A stretch of 64,000 nt of DNA, taken from the NCBI RefSeq assembly GCF_013822795.1, contig NZ_PNLB01000001.1, forward strand, positions 248,001 to 312,000. Reading direction: 5' to 3'. The stretch comes from Phenylobacterium sp. (GTDB taxonomy: Bacteria; Pseudomonadota; Alphaproteobacteria; Caulobacterales; Caulobacteraceae). The notes under the pieces are model-generated. The model was not told the origin of the DNA. It saw nothing but the letters and a program-made list of their open reading frames with translations, and did not search any database. The translations under genes were made by a program, and so were the position numbers. Shown piece by piece: positions 1-8,822 of the stretch (within the stretch, counting starts at the first letter, position 1; every line of letters starts with the position of its first letter).

Positions 1-122
1 CTATCGGCGCCCTTGCAGGAACCTGACTAGCCTATGTGCGGCCAAGGGTCCGCGTCCGACAGTTCGAAAAGATATTCTGCGCGGTACGGCTATCCTATGT
101 CGAGATCATCGGGGGAACGGAT

Positions 123-1598
123 ATGCGCGCCAGCCTGCGGGCCATGCTCTTGGGAGCCTGCCTGACCGCGATCAGCGTCGGCGGAACCGCCGCCGCCAGC
201 GCCGAGCCGACGGCCGCCAGCGCCGCCCGCGCGCCGGTCGTCGCTGTGACCAAGCACACCGGAACCTTCAATGGCCAGAAGGTCGCCTACAAGGCCATCG
301 TCGCCGAGACCCTTCTGACCGACGCGGCCGGCGCGCAAACCGGATCGCTGGTCACCACCGCCTATGTCCGCGAGGGCGTCGCGGCGGCTGAGCGGCCGGT
401 GCTGTTCCTGTTCAACGGCGGGCCGGGAGCCTCGACCACGCCGCTGCACTTCGGGGCGTTCGGGCCCAAGAAGCGCACCGAGGACGGCCCGAACCAGCTG
501 ATGGTCGACAACCCCGACAGCATCCTCGACGCGGTCGACCTGGTGTTCATTGATCCGATCGGCACCGGCTACAGCCGGCCGCTGCCCGGCGTCGACGGCA
601 AGCGGTTCTGGAGCCGCGATGGGGACGCCGCCTCGGTCAAGACGGTGATGGCGCAGTGGCTGAAGGCTAACGGCCGCGAGGCCTCGCCGCGCTACATGCT
701 CGGCCAGAGCTATGGCACCACCCGCGCGGCGCTGGTCGCCGACATCGGGGCGGACCTGAAGCTCGACGGCGTGCTGCTGTTCGCGCTGGTCGGCTATCCG
801 CCCGGGCGCGAGATGCCGTTCGTGACGACCCTGCCGACTTTCGCGACCACGGCCTGGTATCACGGCAAGGTCGACCGGGCCGGGCGCAGCGTGCAGCAGG
901 TGCATGACGAGGCGGTCGAATTCGCCCGCACGGCCTATGTCACCGCCCTGATCAAGGGCGCGAGCCTGCCGGCCGCCGAGAAGCGCGCGGTGGCCGAGAA
1001 GATGTCGGCGATGATCGGCCTGCCGGCCGAGTTCATCCTCGCCAAGGACCTGCGGCTGAGCCGCGAGGACTTCATGTTCAACCTGCTCAAGGACCAGGGC
1101 CTGCGCACCGGCCAGCTGGACGGGCGGGCCACGGCGCGGCTCGACGCTCCGGCCAAGCGGCCGCCCTATGACGATCCGGGCATGAACTACGCCGCGCCGC
1201 GGGAGCCGGGGCCGGCGCCGACCGGGGCGCTGAAGGTCGCCAAGGGGATGAGCGCGCTGGAGTCCTACTACAAGGACACCCTAAAGTTCCGCACAGCCGA
1301 GACCTATAACTCGCTGAACCTCGACGTGAATTCGGCCTGGGACCACCAGGGCATGGCCGACGTCAATGGCCTGCTCGGCAAGGCCATGCAGGCCAGCCCG
1401 AAGATGCGGCTGTTCTGGGCGGCCGGCTATTACGACGTCACCACGCCGCCCTATGGCGCGCGCTACGCCCTCGATCAGGCCGGCGTGCCGGGCGAGCGGC
1501 TGACCGCGGCCTATTTCGACGGCGGCCACTCGGTGTTCACCGATCCCGGCAACCACGCGGCGCTGAGCGCGGCGGTGCGCAAGTTCGTCCGGCCGTAG
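123..1598 (+). CDS. Secreted S10-family serine carboxypeptidase-like peptidase
   Basis: 491-residue exported hydrolase of the S10 (serine carboxypeptidase) family, which removes C-terminal residues from peptides. The start at 123 gives a typical signal peptide (MRASLRAMLLGACLTA, ending near SAEP); the frame is open further upstream but without a sensible N-terminus. Family landmarks in order: oxyanion-loop motif FNGGPGAS at about residues 97-104, the nucleophile motif GQSYGT with Ser196 (the family more often has GESYG, so Glu is replaced by Gln), an acidic region AAGYYDVTTPP near residue 445, and catalytic His in DGGHSVF near residue 470. Bacterial members of this type are periplasmic or outer-membrane associated. 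It is followed by a REP-like hairpin and a second exported hydrolase, which may or may not be co-transcribed. Confidence 0.9.
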   Translation: MRASLRAMLLGACLTAISVGGTAAASAEPTAASAARAPVVAVTKHTGTFNGQKVAYKAIVAETLLTDAAGAQTGSLVTTAYVREGVAAAERPVLFLFNGGPGASTTPLHFGAFGPKKRTEDGPNQLMVDNPDSILDAVDLVFIDPIGTGYSRPLPGVDGKRFWSRDGDAASVKTVMAQWLKANGREASPRYMLGQSYGTTRAALVADIGADLKLDGVLLFALVGYPPGREMPFVTTLPTFATTAWYHGKVDRAGRSVQQVHDEAVEFARTAYVTALIKGASLPAAEKRAVAEKMSAMIGLPAEFILAKDLRLSREDFMFNLLKDQGLRTGQLDGRATARLDAPAKRPPYDDPGMNYAAPREPGPAPTGALKVAKGMSALESYYKDTLKFRTAETYNSLNLDVNSAWDHQGMADVNGLLGKAMQASPKMRLFWAAGYYDVTTPPYGARYALDQAGVPGERLTAAYFDGGHSVFTDPGNHAALSAAVRKFVRP

Positions 1599-1625
1599 GC
1601 GTGGCCTGGGGCATGCATCAGCTTT

Positions 1626-1768
1626 CTTCTCCCCGTCGGGGAGAAGGTGGCCCGCGCAGCGGGTCGGATGAGGGGCAAGGGCCTCTCGTCAGCGCGGCGC
1701 TCGCCAGGCGCGCCGGAACCCCTCATCCGGCGGGCTTCGCCCGCCACCTTCTCCCCAGAGGGGCGAAG
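1626..1768. repeat. REP-like imperfect inverted repeat
   Basis: Two arms of about 50 bases (1626-1675 and 1719-1768) are imperfect reverse complements; each contains the block GGGGAGAAGGTGG and the block CGGATGAGGGG on opposite strands. The left arm also has an internal small hairpin (CTCCCC-GTC-GGGGAG). Such palindromes sit between genes in many copies in alphaproteobacterial genomes. It lies between two genes on the same strand and could act as a transcription attenuator or mRNA-stabilising structure. Confidence 0.8.
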
Positions 1769-1801
1769 GAAATCGTTGCTCGTCAGAAGAAGTCTCCCCC
1801 G

Positions 1802-3829
1802 ATGGTTTCCACTCGCGTTTCGTTTCTCGCCCTGGCGCTGGCCGCCGGTCTCGTCGGTCCGGCCGCGGCCGAGGTGCAGAACTTCGTGGTCATCGCCAAC
1901 GGCGAGAAGGTCGGCCACCTGACCGCCGACGTGCAGGGCCGCAAGGTCGCCGTCGACTATGCAGTCAGCAACAACGGCCGCGGGCCCAAGGCCAAGGAGG
2001 CGATCGAGCTGGACGCCTCGGGCGTGCCGGTGAGCTGGTCGATCGACGGCTCGTCGCTGTTCGGCAGCCCGGTGCAGGAGCGCTTCGCCTGGAGCGCGGG
2101 CCAGGCGCAGTGGACCAGCCAGGCCGACAAGGGCCAGGTGGCGGCCGCCAAGCCGATCCTCTACGCCGCCAACGACGCCAGTCCGTGGATGCTGGGCGTC
2201 TATGTGAAGGCGCTGCTGAAGGCCCCGAACAACACCTTGCCGCTGGCGCCGTCGGGCGAGATGCGGCTGAAGGAGGTGCGCAAGCTGACCCTGGGCGAGG
2301 GCAAGGCCGCGGTCCCGGTCACGGTCTATGAGCTGTCGGGCATCGACCTGTCGCCGAGCTACGTGCTGATCGACAAGAAGGGCGAGCTGTTTGGCACGCT
2401 GGACGGCGGGCTGATCCGCGAGGGCGCGGAAGCCAACATCCCGCAGCTGCAGAAGGTGAGCCGCGAGGTCGATCTGCAGGAAGCGGTCGAGGCCCAGGCC
2501 AAGCTGGCCCACCGCTTCGAGACCCCGGTGCGCATCCGCAACGTCAAGGTCTTCGATCCCAAGACCATGACCGTCGGCGGGCTCTCGACCGTGACCGTGT
2601 TCAAGGACCAGATCACCAGCGTCGAGCCGGAGGACGCCAGCCGTCCGGTTCCGAAGGGCGAGACGGTGATCGACGGGCAGGGCGGCACGCTGGTGCCCGG
2701 CCTGCACGACATGCACTCGCACACCACGCTGCAGTCGAACCTGTTCAACCTGGCGGCCGGGGTCACCGCGGTCCGCGACCAGGGCAACTACAACGAGGAA
2801 CTGCTGGGCTGGATCGACGGGCTGGAGACCGGCAAGCTGGCCGGGCCGCGCATCGTCCGCAACGGCTTCCTCGAAGGCCGCAGCCCCTATTCGGCCCGCC
2901 ACGGCTTCATCGCCGACAGCCTGGAGGGCGCGCTGAAGGACGTGCGCTGGTACGCCGACCACGGCTACTGGCAGATCAAGATCTACAACTCGATGAACCC
3001 CGACTGGGTGGCCCCGATCGCGGCCGAGGCGCACCGCCTGGGCATGGGCGTGACCGGTCACGTGCCGGCGTTCTCGAGCCCTGACAGGGTGATCAAGGAC
3101 GGCTACAACGACATCGCCCATATCAACCAGCTGATGCTGGGCTGGATCCTCGATCCGAAGGAAGACACCCGCACGCCGCTGCGGCTGACCGGCATGGCGC
3201 GGGCCAAGGACCTGGACCTGAACGCCCCGAACGTGCAGGCGACGATCGCCCTGATGAAGGAAAAGGGCGTGGCGTTGGACACCACGGCGATGATCCTCGA
3301 GCGGCTGATGCTGTCGCGGTCGGGCCAGGTGCAGGAGGGCGACGCGCCCTATATCGACCACGTGCCGGTCGGCTATCAGCGCTACCGCAAGCGCAACTTC
3401 GTCACCATCTCGGGCCCGGCCCAGGACGCCGAATACCAGGCCGGCTTCGCCAAGGTGCTGGAGACCCTGAAGCTGCTCGACGATCGCGGCATCCAGCTGC
3501 TGCCGGGCACCGACGACGGCACCGGCTTCTCACTGCTGCGCGAGCTGGAGGTCTATGTGAAGGCCGGCATTTCGCCGGGCAAGGCGCTGCGCTTGGCGAC
3601 GCTGGACAGTGAGAAGTACTTCGGCCGCGACCACCAGCTGGGCTCGATCGAGCGCGGCAAGCTGGCCGACTTCTTCCTGGTCGAGGGCGATCCGACCGCC
3701 GACATCAGCAACGTGCGCAAGATCCGCATGACCATGCGCGGCGGCGTCGCCTACTACCCGGCCGAGATCTACCAGCACCTGAACGTCAAGCCGTTCAGCG
3801 CTCCGCCGCCTGTCAGCGTGGCGAAGTAG
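1802..3829 (+). CDS. Secreted metal-dependent amidohydrolase
   Basis: 675-residue exported amidohydrolase. The start at 1802 is chosen because it opens a clean signal peptide (MVSTRVSFLALALAAGLVGP, cleavage near AAA-EV) right after the hairpin repeat; the frame stays open upstream through that repeat but is not coding-like there. The first 240 residues are a beta-rich region without a recognised family. The composite beta-sandwich/TIM-barrel amidohydrolase domain follows: the metal-binding HxH lies in GLHDMHSHTT near residue 303, GHVPAFSSP carries a later metal His, and the catalytic Asp is in LPGTDDGTGFS. The C-terminus (GSIERGKLADFFLVEGDP) is diagnostic of imidazolonepropionase/prolidase-like amidohydrolases. 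Substrate is unknown; secreted relatives often hydrolyse dipeptides or cyclic amides. Confidence 0.88.
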   Translation: MVSTRVSFLALALAAGLVGPAAAEVQNFVVIANGEKVGHLTADVQGRKVAVDYAVSNNGRGPKAKEAIELDASGVPVSWSIDGSSLFGSPVQERFAWSAGQAQWTSQADKGQVAAAKPILYAANDASPWMLGVYVKALLKAPNNTLPLAPSGEMRLKEVRKLTLGEGKAAVPVTVYELSGIDLSPSYVLIDKKGELFGTLDGGLIREGAEANIPQLQKVSREVDLQEAVEAQAKLAHRFETPVRIRNVKVFDPKTMTVGGLSTVTVFKDQITSVEPEDASRPVPKGETVIDGQGGTLVPGLHDMHSHTTLQSNLFNLAAGVTAVRDQGNYNEELLGWIDGLETGKLAGPRIVRNGFLEGRSPYSARHGFIADSLEGALKDVRWYADHGYWQIKIYNSMNPDWVAPIAAEAHRLGMGVTGHVPAFSSPDRVIKDGYNDIAHINQLMLGWILDPKEDTRTPLRLTGMARAKDLDLNAPNVQATIALMKEKGVALDTTAMILERLMLSRSGQVQEGDAPYIDHVPVGYQRYRKRNFVTISGPAQDAEYQAGFAKVLETLKLLDDRGIQLLPGTDDGTGFSLLRELEVYVKAGISPGKALRLATLDSEKYFGRDHQLGSIERGKLADFFLVEGDPTADISNVRKIRMTMRGGVAYYPAEIYQHLNVKPFSAPPPVSVAK

Positions 3830-3907
3830 GGGGCAAAGCACTCCTCCGGGGGCCGAACTCTGGCGCGGCTGTCGCCTGCACGGCCCTTAGAGGAGCATGT
3901 TTGCCGG

Positions 3908-5035
3908 TCAGCCGAGTTCGGCGACGGCCTGCGGGACGGGGCGCCGCAGAAGCAGCGACTTCCAGCGTAGCGCGCGCTTTTCGAGGAGGTGCCAGGAGGC
4001 GTAGCCGAGCAGCGCCGCGACGAGCGTGCTGAGCGCGAAGAGGGCGTTCCAGGAGATCGCGCCGACGCCGCCGGCCAGCGCCACAAAGGTCTGCTGGACG
4101 GGCCAGCCGTAGAGATACATGCCGTAGGAAATGTCGCCGAACCCATTGAGGTCAGGCAGGCGCCAGCGCTGGGCAGTGGCGAACATCAGCAGCGGATAGG
4201 CGCCATAGAGCGGGAAGAGGCCGAATCCCTGGTTCGTCGCGATCGCGACGGCGAGGACAGCGGCGCAGGGCAGCAGCGGCCAGGCCGGCAGGTGCTGCTT
4301 TTGCGTCCAAACGAAGAAGACCAGCGAGCCGGCGAAGAACGAGGCCGCGACCAGCAAGAAATTGCCGATCGGTTCGGGCGCGGCGTCGATGTCCAAGAGG
4401 CCGAACGCCGGCAGGGTCAGCAGTAGCAGCAGCAGGACCATCACCGGCCAGCGCAGCAGGCGAAGCACGAGCAGCAGTCCGATGATGACGTAGCAGGCCA
4501 GCTCCTGGGGGATCGTCCATAGAGAGCCGTTGAACGTTCGACCCATGCCGAGGGCGTCTGGATAGAACCGCACGCTGACGAGGTCGTAGGGCGTGCCGGG
4601 ATGCAGGATCGTCTTGATCGTGTGCTTCAGCGGAATGAGGTCGGCGAGGAAGCGGGCGGGCTCCATGCTGGTGAAGCTGACGCCAAGAACGAAGCTGGTC
4701 AGGGCCGCGCACGCCGCCAGCGCCGGATAGATCCGTAGCGCTCGCGCCGCGGCGAAGCTGCGCAGCGTCCTGCTGTTGAAGGCGCTGCGGGTGATCAGGA
4801 AGCCGCTGATGACGAAGAAGACGCCGACCCCGTAGATGCCGAGGATCGTCCCGGTCAGCTGACGCCAGGGCTCGTTTTCCTCAGTTCCCTGGGCCAGCAG
4901 GAACGCGTGCGAGAACAGGACCGCCGTGGCCGCGGCGATACGCAGCCAGTCGAAGTTTGGATACCGAAACGGACGCGCGGCTTCGCCACGCGACTCGGCT
5001 GCGCGATCGCTCGTCACCAGCTTGCTAGCCCCCAT
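3908..5035 (-). CDS. Acyltransferase 3 family membrane protein (OafA/YrhL-like)
   Basis: 375-residue inner-membrane acyltransferase of family 3, which transfers acetyl or other acyl groups to exported glycans such as O-antigen or glycolipids. Landmarks: N-terminal FDWLRIAAATAVLFSHAFLL with the family His in the first membrane segment, then GVGVFFVISGFLI, followed by about ten hydrophobic segments and a basic C-terminus (LLEKRALRWKS). The ATG at 5035 is chosen over the TTG at 5056; a GTG at 5038 is also possible. No glycan-synthesis genes are adjacent, so the acceptor cannot be named. It ends 78 bases from the convergent amidohydrolase gene. Confidence 0.88.
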   Translation of the reverse strand: MGASKLVTSDRAAESRGEAARPFRYPNFDWLRIAAATAVLFSHAFLLAQGTEENEPWRQLTGTILGIYGVGVFFVISGFLITRSAFNSRTLRSFAAARALRIYPALAACAALTSFVLGVSFTSMEPARFLADLIPLKHTIKTILHPGTPYDLVSVRFYPDALGMGRTFNGSLWTIPQELACYVIIGLLLVLRLLRWPVMVLLLLLLTLPAFGLLDIDAAPEPIGNFLLVAASFFAGSLVFFVWTQKQHLPAWPLLPCAAVLAVAIATNQGFGLFPLYGAYPLLMFATAQRWRLPDLNGFGDISYGMYLYGWPVQQTFVALAGGVGAISWNALFALSTLVAALLGYASWHLLEKRALRWKSLLLRRPVPQAVAELG

Positions 5036-5203
5036 CACGCCCCCGCGCCTCCACAATCATCATCGGCAATCTGGCATGTCGCAACTTAAGGAGGCGTTGC
5101 TGTGCTGGCGCTCTAATTTGACCCGCTGCATGGCCACTCTCTCTCGCGAGGGGAGTAGGGCCCGAGCCGGTGTCGTGACGTGGATGCCGCGAGCGAGCGC
5201 CCT

Positions 5204-5971
5204 TTAGACGCTATGGCCTTCGAGGCCTGAGCGGACCGCGGCGAGGTAGGTTCTGCCGACCGGCACGGTCAGGCCGCTGGTCAGCTCGATGAGCGTCTGA
5301 GGTCCGTCGCGGCGCAACCTGGCGATCTCGTTGCGGGCCACCCACCAGCCCCGGTGCGCTTGAAAGCCAAGCTGGGGCGGCAGGATCTGTACGGCTTCGC
5401 TGAGCCGCATGTGAATGAGCGCCGAGCCGCGGCGTGTGTGGACCAGCAAGTAATGGTCCTGCGCCTCGAGCGCCAACAGGTCCCGTCCCAGGCGGTCGGG
5501 AACGCGGTCGAAAAACTGATCGGTGTTCACGTCGTCGGCAGGGGGCGTTGGTTTCTGCGGGGCCAGAAACCGCCATGTCGCAATGGCGGCGATGACCAGC
5601 TGAACCGACACGACCGAGAGATAGAGCGACACCAGCTGAGCCGGCGGTGTCGAGCGTCCGAAGACCACGTCGAGCGTCCAGGCCACGACGAACATCATCG
5701 GCAGGGTCGAGACCAATCCCACGACCGCGATCGCGGCGACCTTGGGCAGGCGAGCGAACGCCGCCAGGGGACGAAGGATCTGCACGGTGGCGATCGCCAG
5801 CACGTAGCCCATCGTCACAAGGCCGAACCAGTAGGCGTAGCGTTGCGGGGACGCCAGCGACTGAAAGGAGCCGAACGGCCCAGCGAACCCCAGAAACACC
5901 ACCAGAGCGATCGCGCCGTAGACGCTGATGAAGAACGGAGAGGTCCAGGTTCGGCGGGGAATCGAGATCAT
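5204..5971 (-). CDS. Membrane-anchored LytTR-family DNA-binding regulator
   Basis: 255-residue regulator with four predicted membrane segments in the first 135 residues (for example [20 protein letters not shown] and [21 protein letters not shown]) and a C-terminal LytTR DNA-binding domain from about residue 155: [21 protein letters not shown], then the [17 protein letters not shown] recognition region. Unlike classical LytTR response regulators there is no receiver domain, and no histidine kinase is next to it, so the membrane part is the likely sensor. It is divergent from the molybdenum hydroxylase operon starting at 6079, with about 107 bases between, which makes that operon a possible target (inference). 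Confidence 0.85.
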   Translation of the reverse strand: MISIPRRTWTSPFFISVYGAIALVVFLGFAGPFGSFQSLASPQRYAYWFGLVTMGYVLAIATVQILRPLAAFARLPKVAAIAVVGLVSTLPMMFVVAWTLDVVFGRSTPPAQLVSLYLSVVSVQLVIAAIATWRFLAPQKPTPPADDVNTDQFFDRVPDRLGRDLLALEAQDHYLLVHTRRGSALIHMRLSEAVQILPPQLGFQAHRGWWVARNEIARLRRDGPQTLIELTSGLTVPVGRTYLAAVRSGLEGHSV

Positions 5972-6078
5972 CGTTCGGCATTGGCGAAAAGCGAACGCTA
6001 TTCGCGGAAACCGGCGTTGTCGAGCCGGCCGGATGCGCGCTTCAGGGACCTATTCCGTCGCAGCATTCCCGGCCCCCG

Positions 6079-6549
6079 ATGACCTTCGCCCTTCGCATAA
6101 ACGGCCAGACCCGACGGGTCGACGCGCCGCCCGACCAACCGCTTCTGTGGGTGCTGCGAGAGCAGCTCGGCCTCAAGGGGCCGAAGTACGGCTGTGGCAT
6201 CGGCGCCTGCGGGGCGTGCACGGTTCATATCGATGGCCAGGCCGTTCGCGCCTGCGTCACTCCGGTCAACGCCGTTGGCCAGAGCTTGGTCACCACCATC
6301 GAGGGGCTCGCGGCGAAGGGAACGCTCCATCCCGTGCAGCAGGCCTGGATCGAAGAGGACGTCGCCCAATGCGGGTACTGCCAGGCCGGCCAGATCATGG
6401 CGGTCGCCAGCCTGCTGGCTGAAACGCCGAGCCCGTCTGACGAGCAGATCGACGCCCAGATCACCAATCTTTGCCGGTGCGGCACCTACACGCGCATCCG
6501 GACCGCCATCCACCGTGCGGCCAAGCTCATGAAGCAGGGCGCCGCATGA
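6079..6549 (+). CDS. iorA: [2Fe-2S] subunit of a molybdenum hydroxylase (isoquinoline 1-oxidoreductase alpha-type)
   Basis: 156-residue electron-transfer subunit with two [2Fe-2S] clusters. The N-terminal plant-ferredoxin-type cluster uses Cys39, Cys44, Cys47 and Cys59 ([17 protein letters not shown]); the second, alpha-helical cluster uses Cys98, Cys101, Cys132 and Cys134 ([20 protein letters not shown]). Length and arrangement match the small subunits of two-subunit xanthine-dehydrogenase-family enzymes that lack a FAD subunit. Its stop codon overlaps the start of the large subunit by four bases, so the two are translationally coupled. Substrate is likely an N-heteroaromatic compound or aldehyde, but the sequence does not decide which. 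Confidence 0.93.
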   Translation: MTFALRINGQTRRVDAPPDQPLLWVLREQLGLKGPKYGCGIGACGACTVHIDGQAVRACVTPVNAVGQSLVTTIEGLAAKGTLHPVQQAWIEEDVAQCGYCQAGQIMAVASLLAETPSPSDEQIDAQITNLCRCGTYTRIRTAIHRAAKLMKQGAA

Positions 6550-8822
6550 GCGCGTCGCCGCTGACGACCTCCCGGCGCGACCTGCTGAAGGCGGCGGCCG
6601 GGGCCGGGGCCCTGCTGGTGTTCGCCCGCCCGCAGGCGGCCAGCGCGACCGCCCGTTTCGTCGGTGAGATCGGGCCCTTCGTTCGTATCGACGCCGACGG
6701 CGCGGTGACGATCGGCTGCCACGTCGGCGAGATGGGGCAGGGGGTGTCGACCGCCCTGCCGATGCTCATCGCAGAAGAGCTGGATGTGCCCTTTGAGCGG
6801 GTGTCGATCCAAGCCATGCCCCTGCATCTGGCGCGTAACGCGCGGGGACAAGCGCGCTCTCACCTGGGCGCGGGCCAGAGCACGGCCGGCGGCTCGAACA
6901 GCGTGAGGGTCGGCTTCATGCCGCTCAGGCAGGCCGGCGCGCGCGCCCGGCTGATGATCCTCGAGGCGGCGGCCGAGCGTTGGCGTCTTCCGGTGGGCGA
7001 ACTCAAAACCGAGGACGGCGTCGTGCGGCATGCTGCGTCCGGCGCCGCCGCCACCTATGGCGAACTCGCCGGCGAGGCTGCGAAGCGCCCTGAACCGATC
7101 GGTGAGATCGTCCTCAAAACGCCGGACCGGTTCTCGGTCATCGGCAAGCCGCAGCGTCACCTGGATGCGGACCGGATCGTCCGCGGCGAGGCGCTGTTCG
7201 GGATCGACGCGGAGATGCCGGGCATGCTGCATGCGGTCGTCGCGCGCTGTCCCTATCTCGGCGGCAAGGTCGCCACCCTGGACGAGGCCCACGCCCTCAA
7301 ACTTGCGGGGGTTGTCGCGATCGTGCCGATCCCCGTCGCCGATGCGCCGGCGCCGCCCCTGGCCCCGCAAAGCACGCCGTTGGCGGCGGGCGTCGCCGTT
7401 GTGGCCATGTCGTTCTGGGAGGCGTTGCAGGCCAGTGACGCGCTCAAGATCACCTGGAGCCGGGGGGCGGGAGCGGCGGCCGACGAAAGCTCGGCGCGCG
7501 CCTATGCCGACACCTGGGCGAAAATGGAGTCGACCCCCGGCGACGTGGTCCGCAAGGACGGCGACTTCGCCAACTTGCGCTCCCTGAAAACGGTCAGCGC
7601 CCGGTATGAGGCGGCCATGGTCGCCCACGCCTGCATGGAGCCGCCGAACGCCATCGTTTCGGTCGATCCGGACGGCAAGCGCGCCTGCGCGATCCTGGCG
7701 ACCCAGGCGCCGGACGTGGCCGCGGCGACGATCGCAACGGTCACCGGCATCGACCCGTTGCAGATCGACGTCACGCTCGCCCGCATGGGGGGAGGGTTCG
7801 GCCGGAAATTCGACCAGGACATGGTCGCTGAAGCGGCCATCATCGCCAACGCGGTGAGGCGCCCGGTCAAGCTCGTCTGGACCCGTGACGACGACCTGCA
7901 GCACGATCTCTACCGACCTGGGGCCTGTCACATCCTCGATGCCGCGGTGGCCCCTGGCGGCCGCATTCTGGGTTGGCGGCACCGCCTGGCGACGCATTCA
8001 CGGCTGGCGGGGGCGGCCGGCGACCTGGCGCCGCGGCTGACCGAGTACTATCCCGACGGCTTTCCGGCGGGCCACGTCCCGAACATGGAGGTCGAATACC
8101 ACCTGTTGCCGTCGGCGGCCCCGCGCGGCGCCTGGCGCGGGCCAGGCCACGTCGTCAACGCTTTCGCGATCGAGTGCTTCCTTGATGAGATCGCGGTCGC
8201 GTCGAACCGAGATCCGGTCGAGCTGCGCCTTGACATGATCGGGACCGGCGGCGCCCACAGCTACATGTATCTGCCGCAGATGCCGCGCCGAACCTTCGAC
8301 ACTGCGCGCTACGCGGCGGTCATCCGCCGGGCGGCCGAGGCGTCCGGATGGGGCGAGCCGATGCCCAAGGGCCGCGGGCGCGGATTTGCGGCGCACTTCA
8401 CGTTCGAAAGCTATGTCGCTGAGGTCGTCGAGGTGAGCGTCGAAGGGGGCCGCTTGCGCATCGACCGGGTCACCGCGGCGGTCGACGCCGGCCTGATCAT
8501 CAATCCAAACGGAGCGCGCGCGCAGATCGAAGGCAGCATCAACGACGGCCTGTCGGCGGCGCTGGGCCAAGCGATCACCGTGCGCGACGGCCAGGTCGAG
8601 CAGCGGAACTTCAGCGACTACGAGATGCTGCGCATGGACGGCGCCGCCCGGCGCATCGACGTGAGCTTCATCGAGTCGCCTGAGCCTCCCAATGGCCTGG
8701 GCGAGCCGGGCGTGCCGCCGCTCGCGCCGGCCCTGGCCAACGCGATTTTCGCCGCGACAGGCGTGCGCCTACGCCGGACGCCGATGCTGCCTGACCTGCA
8801 AGCCGCGCTCGCGGCGGTCTAG
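6546..8822 (+). CDS. iorB: Molybdopterin-binding large subunit, xanthine dehydrogenase family, Tat-exported
   Basis: 758-residue catalytic subunit carrying the molybdopterin cytosine dinucleotide cofactor. The ATG at 6546 overlaps the stop of the small subunit (ATGA) and opens a twin-arginine signal ([19 protein letters not shown]), so the folded holoenzyme goes to the periplasm. Recognisable motifs: [14 protein letters not shown] in the cofactor-binding domain, [11 protein letters not shown], and the catalytic Glu region [17 protein letters not shown] near the C-terminus. The family oxidises N-heterocycles or aldehydes using water oxygen. With no FAD subunit, electrons should leave the iron-sulfur subunit to a cytochrome; none is encoded adjacent. 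Ends tail-to-tail with the hexosaminidase gene, sharing four bases. Confidence 0.93.
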   Translation: MSASPLTTSRRDLLKAAAGAGALLVFARPQAASATARFVGEIGPFVRIDADGAVTIGCHVGEMGQGVSTALPMLIAEELDVPFERVSIQAMPLHLARNARGQARSHLGAGQSTAGGSNSVRVGFMPLRQAGARARLMILEAAAERWRLPVGELKTEDGVVRHAASGAAATYGELAGEAAKRPEPIGEIVLKTPDRFSVIGKPQRHLDADRIVRGEALFGIDAEMPGMLHAVVARCPYLGGKVATLDEAHALKLAGVVAIVPIPVADAPAPPLAPQSTPLAAGVAVVAMSFWEALQASDALKITWSRGAGAAADESSARAYADTWAKMESTPGDVVRKDGDFANLRSLKTVSARYEAAMVAHACMEPPNAIVSVDPDGKRACAILATQAPDVAAATIATVTGIDPLQIDVTLARMGGGFGRKFDQDMVAEAAIIANAVRRPVKLVWTRDDDLQHDLYRPGACHILDAAVAPGGRILGWRHRLATHSRLAGAAGDLAPRLTEYYPDGFPAGHVPNMEVEYHLLPSAAPRGAWRGPGHVVNAFAIECFLDEIAVASNRDPVELRLDMIGTGGAHSYMYLPQMPRRTFDTARYAAVIRRAAEASGWGEPMPKGRGRGFAAHFTFESYVAEVVEVSVEGGRLRIDRVTAAVDAGLIINPNGARAQIEGSINDGLSAALGQAITVRDGQVEQRNFSDYEMLRMDGAARRIDVSFIESPEPPNGLGEPGVPPLAPALANAIFAATGVRLRRTPMLPDLQAALAAV

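Noticed and set aside
1601..1801. N-terminal extension of the amidohydrolase through the hairpin repeat
   Set aside because: The extra 67 codons translate the REP-like palindrome; the signal peptide begins at 1802.
5991..6005. GCGAA-CGCTA-TTCGC dyad between the LytTR and iorA-type genes
   Set aside because: Only five-base arms and unlike the direct-repeat sites of LytTR proteins; could be chance in GC-rich DNA.
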